Shown piece after piece: positions 33,360 to 39,911 of a stretch of DNA of 47,507 nt. Both the position numbers and the translations under genes were made by a program. Positions within the stretch are counted from its first letter, which is position 1. Each line of letters begins with the position of its first letter. Source of the DNA: Ruminococcus sp. (GTDB taxonomy: Bacteria; Bacillota; Clostridia; Oscillospirales; Ruminococcaceae); NCBI GenBank assembly GCA_017519145.1, contig JAFWTA010000064.1:1-47507 (forward strand), read 5' to 3'. Under the pieces are notes generated by a model. That model saw only the letters and a program-made list of their open reading frames with translations. It was not told the origin of the DNA and did not search any database.

Positions 33360-34019
33360 ATGAAAAAAGCAGTAAAGGTTATTATCCCGTTATTACTGGC
33401 GGTTGGTCTTGGAATATTCAGCGTCTGGAACTACATCGACGGATATGTTGCCGATTCATCTCATCTTAAAATGAAGTTCGGCGAGGTTCCCGCGGGAACT
33501 GAGTTTGCGGATATACTTGTTAAGGAAGACTGGCACAGGTACCCTGATGGAGCTGTCAATGTATCTTTTGCGCCTACACTGGAACTTGATGAAAACTGCG
33601 AACTCGCAAAGTATAACGAGGACGGCTATGCAAGTATGATCCTGAGGACGGGACTGGCTTTACTGGAAGATCATGAGCTGTCTCCCGAGGTCTCGGACAA
33701 GCACAGCTGTCTCGGACTGGAAACAGGAGATGATGACATATTTGACCATATTCACCATATAAAGGTGGCTTACTGCGATAAAGACGGCAATATCCTCGGT
33801 ATCACCGATGAGGCTGAGGTGAAAAGCGCGCTGTTCGGTATGCCTGAGTACACCATAAAGGCGGACGGCAGCAAGGTGGAACTTGATACGCGCATAAAGC
33901 TGCCCTTCTTCTGGGGAGTTGTGCTGCCTGCAATACTGGGAGGTATCCTCTTTATAGCAGCCATCATCATCGCAGTTAAAAAGAGCAAAAAGTCTGAAGC
34001 GCCAAAGAGTGAAGACTAA
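33360..34019 (+). CDS. membrane protein with external domain, paralogue 1
   Basis: A 219-residue protein with membrane helices at both ends: VIIPLLLAVGLGIFSVWNYI near the N-terminus and FFWGVVLPAILGGILFIAAIIIAV near the C-terminus. The external domain between them contains VPAGTEFADILVKED, NEDGYASMILRTG, HHIKVAYCDKDGNILGITD and a short Lys/Glu tail inside the cell. No known family is recognised. SD AAGGAG, ten bases after mutL. The next gene is a clear relative with the same plan. Confidence 0.75.
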   Translation: MKKAVKVIIPLLLAVGLGIFSVWNYIDGYVADSSHLKMKFGEVPAGTEFADILVKEDWHRYPDGAVNVSFAPTLELDENCELAKYNEDGYASMILRTGLALLEDHELSPEVSDKHSCLGLETGDDDIFDHIHHIKVAYCDKDGNILGITDEAEVKSALFGMPEYTIKADGSKVELDTRIKLPFFWGVVLPAILGGILFIAAIIIAVKKSKKSEAPKSED

Positions 34020-34041
34020 AAACAGTCGGGAAGATAATATT

Positions 34042-34734
34042 GTGAAACGGACGGTTAAAGCGCTCATTGCGGTATATTTCACGGTTTTTATGTGTGTTTT
34101 CGGCGGTATCAGTGCCTTTGCGTGGGACGTCGATACACGCAGTCAGGACATCGTGCTGAAAAATGTGCCCGAGGGCACAGCCTTTGCGGATATACTTGTA
34201 AAGGATAAAAAGAACGATAAGTATGCCGCCTGCTTCAATGAGGAGAACGGAAGGCTGCTTGGCGTGGGAAAAGACTGCGGACTTGCAGGATATGAAGAAG
34301 ACGGCTATACAAGTATGCTCCTGCGGCATAACTGTGCCGTTTTTGAGAAAGCAGACCTTTCGGAGCATTCAAGCGTCAGTTTTAAGCTGAATGAAGAAAA
34401 CAACAAGCTTTTCAATCATTTCCGCAGGATAAAAGTTGCCTGCTGTGACAAGGATGGCAATATCCTCGGAGTAACAGATGTATCAGGGTTTGAAGCGGTG
34501 CATTTTAATACACCTGCCTATTACAGAATAGAAGCAAACGGCAGCAGTCTGTCCTGCGAAGTAAATACAGGACCGCCCTATTTCATGATGGTTCTGGTGC
34601 CTGCGGCGTTTATACTGTTTGCGGTGATCGTAATTGCGGCGATCATAATTAAAAGAGCCGTCAGAAAAGCGGGTACAGCCGGAATGATAAAGCGTATACA
34701 GTCGGGAGAAGTCGATAATGAACGAAAAAAATAA
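34042..34734 (+). CDS. membrane protein with external domain, paralogue 2
   Basis: A roughly 230-residue relative of the preceding gene: VPEGTAFADILVKDK, EEDGYTSMLLRHN, RRIKVACCDKDGNILGVTD and a C-terminal helix FMMVLVPAAFILFAVIVIAAIII. The N-terminus starting at GTG 34042 gives a signal-like MKRTVKALIAVYFTVFMCVF ending in SAFAWD. GTG 34009 would add 11 polar residues and overlap the previous stop. The pair appears to be a tandem duplication inserted between mutL and miaA. Its end overlaps miaA by 17 bases. Function unknown. Confidence 0.72.
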   Translation: MKRTVKALIAVYFTVFMCVFGGISAFAWDVDTRSQDIVLKNVPEGTAFADILVKDKKNDKYAACFNEENGRLLGVGKDCGLAGYEEDGYTSMLLRHNCAVFEKADLSEHSSVSFKLNEENNKLFNHFRRIKVACCDKDGNILGVTDVSGFEAVHFNTPAYYRIEANGSSLSCEVNTGPPYFMMVLVPAAFILFAVIVIAAIIIKRAVRKAGTAGMIKRIQSGEVDNERKK

Positions 34735-35671
34735 AAAGCCCTTTGTGTTGGCGGTAGTAGGACCTACGGCATCGGGCAAGACATGGCTGGGCGTTGAGCT
34801 GGCGAAGATATACGGCGGAGAGGTCATCTCCGCCGATTCCATGCAGATATACAAGGGCATGGACATAGCCTCCGCAAAGCCCACAGAAGCCGAAAAACAG
34901 GGCATTCCCCACCACCTCATGGACTTCCTTGACAGGGGAGAGAGCTTCAGTGCAGCAGACTATGTGAAGCTGGCAAATGAGAAGATAGTGGACATACTCT
35001 CACGGGGAAAGCTGCCCATTATCGTGGGCGGAACGGGTCTGTATGTGGACTCGCTGCTTGAAAATGTGCAGTTCTCCGAGGGCGGCAGCGATGAGGCTTA
35101 CCGCGCGGAGCTCTGCGCCTTTGCCAAGGAGCAGGGCAACGAAGCTCTCCACGCCCGTCTTGCGGAGCTTGACCCCGAAGCCGCCGAGGGCATCCACCCG
35201 AATAATCTGGTGAGAGTGGTCCGCGCTATGGAGGTCTGTCACGTTACGGGACGGAAATTCAGTGAGCTGAAAAAAGAGAGCAGGACAGTGGAAAGTCCAT
35301 ATAATTCCCTTATTATCGGACTTAACTACACCGACAGGCAGACCCTCTATGACCGCATAGACCTGCGCGTGGACGAAATGGTGAAGGCAGGTCTTGTGGA
35401 GGAGGCACGGGCGCTGTGGCAGGAGAGCGGCATGAAGACTGCCGCCAACGCCATAGGCTACAAGGAGCTTATCCCGTACTTCGAGGGGGAGACCGACCTT
35501 GCGGACTGCATTGCCACTATCAAGCAGGAAACGCGGAGATACGCCAAGCGTCAGCTCACATGGTTCAGGCGGAATGACCGTATTGAGTGGATAATGCTTG
35601 ACGAATTTGATAAAAAGAATGAAATATTAGAAAAATGCAAAAAAACTATAGCCAAATACAAGGAAATGTGA
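34718..35671 (+). CDS. miaA: tRNA dimethylallyltransferase MiaA
   Basis: A 317-residue enzyme that prenylates A37 of tRNAs reading UNN codons, supplying the substrate of MiaB. The P-loop VGPTASGKTWLGVELA, ISADSMQIYKGMDI, PHHLMDFLD, VGGTGLYVDSLL and the C-terminal IGYKEL...TRRYAKRQLTWFR are all typical. It overlaps the preceding membrane-protein gene by 17 bases and precedes hfq, the usual miaA-hfq pairing. Confidence 0.97.
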   Translation: MNEKNKKPFVLAVVGPTASGKTWLGVELAKIYGGEVISADSMQIYKGMDIASAKPTEAEKQGIPHHLMDFLDRGESFSAADYVKLANEKIVDILSRGKLPIIVGGTGLYVDSLLENVQFSEGGSDEAYRAELCAFAKEQGNEALHARLAELDPEAAEGIHPNNLVRVVRAMEVCHVTGRKFSELKKESRTVESPYNSLIIGLNYTDRQTLYDRIDLRVDEMVKAGLVEEARALWQESGMKTAANAIGYKELIPYFEGETDLADCIATIKQETRRYAKRQLTWFRRNDRIEWIMLDEFDKKNEILEKCKKTIAKYKEM

Positions 35672-35676
35672 TATAA
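35668..35676 (+). promoter_or_regulatory. possible extended -10 promoter of hfq
   Basis: TG-A-TATAAT at 35668-35676, overlapping the miaA stop codon, has the extended -10 form. No convincing -35 hexamer is seen at 17 bases. It would give a leader of about 80 bases for hfq. Confidence 0.4.
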
Positions 35677-35764
35677 TGTACTGTGTGTATTTCTATGCGG
35701 TACATTTGGAAAAACATTTTACCCACGGATTTCGCAACGCAAACAAATAAAAAGGAGAATGTGT

Positions 35765-36004
35765 ATGAACAAAACAATCAATCTGCAGGACGTGTTCCTC
35801 AATCAGTGCAGAAAAGACAAGATCATGGTGACTATAATCCTCACCAACGGCTTCCAGTTCAAGGGAATGGTAAGAGGCTTCGACAGCTATGTTGCCATCT
35901 TTGACTGCGACGGAAAGCAGCAGCTCGTTTACAAGCACGCTATCTCAACGATCATTCCTGCAAGAGCAGTATCTATCCTCGACGCTTCCGAGAAAAACGA
36001 CTAA
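35765..36004 (+). CDS. hfq: RNA chaperone Hfq
   Basis: A 79-residue Sm-fold RNA chaperone. Sm1 ([30 protein letters not shown] split across its strands) and Sm2 ([12 protein letters not shown]) motifs are clear, with the YKHA pocket of the proximal RNA site. The start is ATG 35765, seven bases from GGAG; ATG 35759 would sit one base from it. It has a minimal C-terminal tail, as in Firmicutes Hfq. Confidence 0.95.
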   Translation: MNKTINLQDVFLNQCRKDKIMVTIILTNGFQFKGMVRGFDSYVAIFDCDGKQQLVYKHAISTIIPARAVSILDASEKND

Positions 36005-36015
36005 GGGTGATCTGA

Positions 36016-37278
36016 ATGCGATTTACCAAATCGGAAGGCAGCTTCCTTGTGAAAACACTGCGCAATGTGGTGCTGGTGCTGCTTCTGATAGTTTTTGTCA
36101 GCATAGTCTATAACTTCCGCAATAAGGAAAGTGACACCGTCACTGCCCTGACAGCCTCTGCGGTAGACTCAAAGGAGTACAAGGGCTTGTTCATCAGGGA
36201 CGAGGAGATCGTCCTTTACAGCGGAAACGGCGTTCTCAGCTACAATGTCTCTGACGGCGGCAAGGTGGGAAGCGATACCATCATCGCAGAAGCCTATCCC
36301 GACGACGAACAGCTGAGCATCAAGCGCGAAAAGGCTAAGCTGGAAAAAGACCTTAATATCCTGAAAAAGATACAGAACCCCGGTACTCTTGAATCCGCTC
36401 AGCCCGCAAGCTTGTCGGAGAGCATAGATACAAGCTACCGAAGCCTTATCTATTACAGGGATATGGGTAATTACGATGAGCTGGAAACTGTCAAGGACGA
36501 CCTCCTTGTACAGCTCAGTACATACCAGATCATCACAAATGAGGTACAGGACTTCAGCCAGAAGATCTCGGATATCCAGTCCGAGATAACCAAGCTGGAC
36601 GCAAGGTCTGTCGTATCAAAGGAGCAGATACAGGCTCCGCGCTCGGCGTATTTCGCCAGCTACTGCGACGGCTATGAGGACAAGCTGACCACGGCGTCAC
36701 TCGATCAGATAACTTCATCTGTCATCGAAGAGGCTGAGGACAGAAAGTCCACTGCGCCCAATGTTGTGGGCAAGCTCATCGACGGCTACGGCTGGTACCT
36801 TGCACTTGTTGCGGACAACTCCAGAAAGGAGTATGCTGTCGGCGATCAGGTAAAGCTCAGATTTGACTCCGCTGCGGAGTCCTATCCTGCACAGATAACC
36901 GATATCCGCGACGAAAAAGCCGATAAGAGCGTCATTATCATCTTCTGTGAAAAGTTCAATTATGAGCTCGTTCAGCACAGAACGGAGAGAGTTGAGCTCA
37001 TAAAAGGCGAAGCTACGGGACTGAAGGTGCCCCGTGAGGCTATACGCTTCAAGGACGTCACCGAGACAGTTACCGACGAACAGGGCAATGAACAGACGAA
37101 GACCTCCACCTGCAAGGGCGTCTACATACGCGAGGGCGAGCAGGTCATTTTCAAAAAGATCAAGGTCATATACGAGGGAAGCGATTATGTGCTTTCGGAA
37201 AGCACCAATGATCCCGATTATCTTGCACTGTATGACGATATCATGATTGAGGAGGTCGATAAAGATGATGAACAGTAA
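36016..37278 (+). CDS. HlyD-like membrane-fusion protein
   Basis: A 420-residue protein with one N-terminal membrane helix (VVLVLLLIVFVSIVYNF), an alpha-helical hairpin region (about 95-210), a lipoyl/barrel-sandwich-like section with APRSAYFASYCDGYED and a beta-rich C-terminus. Architecture is that of HlyD-family adaptor proteins of efflux or secretion machines. No ABC or RND partner lies nearby; the gene stands instead at the head of the yggS-sepF-divIVA division cluster and overlaps yggS by 14 bases. A role at the division site is possible but unproven. Confidence 0.75.
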   Translation: MRFTKSEGSFLVKTLRNVVLVLLLIVFVSIVYNFRNKESDTVTALTASAVDSKEYKGLFIRDEEIVLYSGNGVLSYNVSDGGKVGSDTIIAEAYPDDEQLSIKREKAKLEKDLNILKKIQNPGTLESAQPASLSESIDTSYRSLIYYRDMGNYDELETVKDDLLVQLSTYQIITNEVQDFSQKISDIQSEITKLDARSVVSKEQIQAPRSAYFASYCDGYEDKLTTASLDQITSSVIEEAEDRKSTAPNVVGKLIDGYGWYLALVADNSRKEYAVGDQVKLRFDSAAESYPAQITDIRDEKADKSVIIIFCEKFNYELVQHRTERVELIKGEATGLKVPREAIRFKDVTETVTDEQGNEQTKTSTCKGVYIREGEQVIFKKIKVIYEGSDYVLSESTNDPDYLALYDDIMIEEVDKDDEQ

Positions 37279-37960
37279 CGATCTCGCTTATATCGACGAG
37301 AATCTGCGCATAATAAGAGAGAGATGTGCCGAGGCTAAGGAAAAATACCGCAGCCCCGACGATAATATCCGCATAATGGCTGTCACAAAGACAGTTGCTC
37401 CCGAAGCCGTCAACCACGCCGTAAAGCTGGGGCTGGACCTTCTGGGCGAGAACAGAGTGCAGGAATACCTCTCAAAAGCCGAAGCCTATGACAAGTCGGC
37501 TGAGGTGCAGTTCATCGGTCATCTTCAGACAAACAAGGTAAAATACATTATAAATAGTGTAAGCATGATACAGTCCGTGGACAGCCTCAGGCTGGGACAG
37601 GAGATCAGCCGCCTCGCCGTTAAGAACGGCAGGGTCATGGATATCCTCTGCGAAGTAAATATAGGGGGAGAGGACTCCAAGAGCGGTATCCCTCCCGCAG
37701 GACTGAAACAGCTTATAGAGGAGCTCAGAGAGCTTGAGGGCATAAGGATAAGAGGTCTCATGACAATCCCGCCCCCTTCCGACAGCGATGTATTCCTCGG
37801 AAGGATGAAGGAGCTCTATGACAGTATATCCTCGGAATATGAGGGAATGGATACCCTCTCAATGGGCATGACCCATGATTACGCCGAAGCCATAAGATAC
37901 GGCTCAACACTGGTGCGCATAGGCACAGGGCTCTTCGGCGCAAGAGACTATTCCAAATAA
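37265..37960 (+). CDS. yggS: YggS/YlmE-family PLP-binding homeostasis protein
   Basis: A 231-residue PLP-carrier protein (COG0325) with an alanine-racemase-like barrel. The PLP lysine lies in RIMAVTKTVAPEAV. GLDLLGENRVQEYLSKA, FIGHLQTNKVKY and SMGMTHDYAEAIRYGSTLVRIGTGLFG are diagnostic. I start at ATG 37265, nine bases from AGGAGG. An ATG at 37268 is equally placed; TTG 37247 lies upstream of that SD. It is followed, as usual in Firmicutes, by sepF. Confidence 0.94.
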   Translation: MMNSNDLAYIDENLRIIRERCAEAKEKYRSPDDNIRIMAVTKTVAPEAVNHAVKLGLDLLGENRVQEYLSKAEAYDKSAEVQFIGHLQTNKVKYIINSVSMIQSVDSLRLGQEISRLAVKNGRVMDILCEVNIGGEDSKSGIPPAGLKQLIEELRELEGIRIRGLMTIPPPSDSDVFLGRMKELYDSISSEYEGMDTLSMGMTHDYAEAIRYGSTLVRIGTGLFGARDYSK

Positions 37961-38054
37961 CTTCCAGCGGAACGCTGAACATCAACACGGGATGCTCCGC
38001 ATTGATCCTGTGAAGAGATATAAAATATAAATAATGCGGAGAAGGAGTATTAAG
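37961..38054 (+). promoter_or_regulatory. structured leader of sepF with competing hairpins
   Basis: CTCCGCATT (37995-38003) and AATGCGGAG (38033-38041) are a perfect 9-bp inverted repeat whose right arm abuts the sepF SD (AAGGAG). The CACGGGAT (37986-37993) / ATCCTGTG (38005-38012) pair would instead use the same middle segment in another hairpin, so the two folds exclude each other. A small CAGCG-gaa-CGCTG hairpin comes first (37965-37977). Mutual exclusion is seen by eye; any switching is inference. Confidence 0.5.
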
Positions 38055-38522
38055 ATGAAACTTTTTGAGAACATTAAGGAATTTTTCTTTGCTGCAGAGG
38101 ACGACGATTTTGACGCTGATGTTCCGGTACGTCACGAGCGTGAGCGCAGCTTCTCGCCTGCCGATCAGGACGATGCTCCCGTAAACGAGGGCGTAAGCGC
38201 AGGCACAGGCAGAAGAAACAAGGTCGTTAATATCCAGACTACAGCTCAGCTTCAGGTAGTTCTGGTAAAGCCCTCAGCTTTCACAGATGCAAAGCAGATC
38301 GCTGATCATCTTATCGCCAAGAAGACAGTAGTTCTCAACCTTGAGACAGCTTCTCCCGAAAACAAGAGAAGGATCATCGACTTCCTCGTAGGCGTTGCTT
38401 ATGCAAACGGCGGAAGCCTCAAGCCTGTTGCAAACCTGACATATATCATTACTCCTTATAATGTCGGATTTATCGGCGAAGACCTCGTAGGTGAGCTGGA
38501 GAACAACGGCGTATTCATCTGA
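38055..38522 (+). CDS. sepF: cell division protein SepF
   Basis: A 155-residue FtsZ-binding protein that bundles and membrane-tethers FtsZ. It has an N-terminal amphipathic helix (MKLFENIKEFFF), an acidic linker and the SepF core: VVLVKPSAFTDAKQIADHLIAKK, VLNLETASPENKRRIIDFL and an ending AYANGGSLKPVANLTYIITP. Start ATG 38055 with AAGGAG. Its stop overlaps the ylmH start (TGATG). ylmG/yggT, usually between sepF and ylmH, is missing. Confidence 0.95.
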   Translation: MKLFENIKEFFFAAEDDDFDADVPVRHERERSFSPADQDDAPVNEGVSAGTGRRNKVVNIQTTAQLQVVLVKPSAFTDAKQIADHLIAKKTVVLNLETASPENKRRIIDFLVGVAYANGGSLKPVANLTYIITPYNVGFIGEDLVGELENNGVFI

Positions 38523-39280
38523 TGGACGACAGGTCGGATAAGCTTTTTGCCGCAAGGCTCGAGGATATGACTGCCCTCTGTGAAAGGGACGGAGCGGCTC
38601 AGTTCTCCTCCTTCCTCGATGAGAGACAGTGCTCCGTCGCCGAGGCGTGGTGCAGGAGAAATGCAGGAGCCCTCGGGTATATGCTCTACGGCGGATATGA
38701 GGACGCAAGACGGCGCATCCTTGCCGTATATCCCGATTACTTCGCCGAATATATCACAGAGGCTTTCCCTATGAAATGCCTTACCTTTACCTACCGAAGC
38801 GAGGATAAGCTGACCCATCGGGACTTTCTCGGCTCCTTTATGGCTCAGCAGCTCAAACGTGAGGTCATCGGCGATATCGTCGTGGGTGAGGGCGTGGCAC
38901 AGGCTTTTGTGACCGATGTTGCCGCTAAGCTCATCGGCAGCTCTGTCACCAAAATAGGACGAGTGGGCGTGAAGCTTACCGACAATGAGCCGTTCAGGCT
39001 TGAAAATGCTCAGAAGTTTCAGGAAATAAGCGGAACGGTCGCTTCTCTGCGCCTTGACTGTGCAGTGGGGCTCGCAGCTCATCTGAGCCGCGAAAAGGCG
39101 GCTGTACTTATCCGCTCCGATAAGGTGGATGTGAATCATTTTACAGTTTCCTCAGTCTCCCATGAACTGAAGGAGGGAGATATTCTCTCCGTCCGGGGCT
39201 GCGGAAGGTTTGTACTTTCCCGTATAGACGGCTCGACGAAAAAAGGCCGCATACACATTAATCTGAGAAAATATATTTAG
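38522..39280 (+). CDS. ylmH: YlmH-family S4-domain RNA-binding protein
   Basis: A 252-residue RNA-binding protein. It matches YlmH/RqcP-relatives of Firmicutes division clusters, implicated in ribosome-associated quality control. The C-terminal S4 domain is seen in GLAAHLSREKAAVLIRSDKV through LKEGDILSVRGCGRF. The N-terminal half has AFPMKCLTFTYRSEDKLTHRDFLG. Translationally coupled to sepF and followed 11 bases later by divIVA, as in B. subtilis. Confidence 0.9.
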   Translation: MDDRSDKLFAARLEDMTALCERDGAAQFSSFLDERQCSVAEAWCRRNAGALGYMLYGGYEDARRRILAVYPDYFAEYITEAFPMKCLTFTYRSEDKLTHRDFLGSFMAQQLKREVIGDIVVGEGVAQAFVTDVAAKLIGSSVTKIGRVGVKLTDNEPFRLENAQKFQEISGTVASLRLDCAVGLAAHLSREKAAVLIRSDKVDVNHFTVSSVSHELKEGDILSVRGCGRFVLSRIDGSTKKGRIHINLRKYI

Positions 39281-39291
39281 AGGTGAATGAA

Positions 39292-39849
39292 ATGATAACT
39301 TCAAAGGACGTTAGAAATAAGAGATTTGAAAAGGCAGCTTTTGGTTATAAGCAGGAGGAGATCGACGAGTTCCTCTCACAGCTGGAGGCTGAGCTTGACG
39401 AAATGGAGCGCGAGCGCGCTGAGGCAAACAGCAAGATTCAGGTGCTTGCTGACAAGGTAAGAGAATATATGAGAGATGAGGACGCTCTCAAGGACGCTCT
39501 CCTCGGTGCCCAGAAGCAGGGCCATCAGGTACTCAACGACGCTAACGAAAAGGCTGAGCAGATCATCGCAGAGGCTCAGGCTAAGGCAGATGCCCTCGAG
39601 GACGAGGCTGTTCGTCAGCACGCTGAGGCTATGGAGAAGAACCGCGAGGAGATCGCTAAGGAGAAGGAAGCCCTCATCGAGGCTCAGCAGCAGGTAGCAG
39701 ACTTCAAGAAGAGCCTGTTCGATATGTACAAGAGCCACCTCGAGCTCATTTCCTCTATGCCCGAGACGTTTGAAGAAGCAACAGGCGCTGACGAGCCCCA
39801 GACAGCTGAGGAGATCGCTGCAGCAGTTGCTGCCGAAACAGAGGAATAA
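39292..39849 (+). CDS. divIVA: DivIVA-domain cell-pole/septum organiser
   Basis: A 185-residue coiled-coil protein that senses negative membrane curvature at septa and poles. The N-terminal lipid-binding domain is conserved (TSKDVRNKRFEKAAFGYKQ, EEIDEFLSQLE). A long heptad-repeat coiled coil follows (ELDEMERERAEANSKIQVLADKV onward), with an acidic, Ala-rich tail. I start at ATG 39292, eight bases from GAGG; GTG 39283 is part of the SD area. Confidence 0.93.
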   Translation: MITSKDVRNKRFEKAAFGYKQEEIDEFLSQLEAELDEMERERAEANSKIQVLADKVREYMRDEDALKDALLGAQKQGHQVLNDANEKAEQIIAEAQAKADALEDEAVRQHAEAMEKNREEIAKEKEALIEAQQQVADFKKSLFDMYKSHLELISSMPETFEEATGADEPQTAEEIAAAVAAETEE

Positions 39850-39868
39850 TCAATAATCAATAAGATCG

Positions 39869-39911
39869 AAAGGAGGATCCCTCAGAGCTTTTGAATGAGG
39901 GATCAGATAGT
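39869..39911 (+). promoter_or_regulatory. ileS leader: hairpin between Shine-Dalgarno and start codon
   Basis: A strong AAAGGAG lies at 39869-39875. The stem GATCCCTCA (39876-39884) / TGAGGGATC (39896-39904) is perfect over 9 bp with an 11-nt loop. Seven bases then lead to the ATG at 39912. Linear SD-to-start distance is about 36 bases, but folding the hairpin leaves only seven. No T-box features (specifier loop, TGGNACC) are present in the 62-base gap after divIVA. Confidence 0.65.

Noticed and set aside
39850-39911. T-box riboswitch before ileS
   Set aside because: Only about 60 bases separate divIVA and ileS. There is no specifier domain, no TGGNACC motif and no terminator/antiterminator pair.
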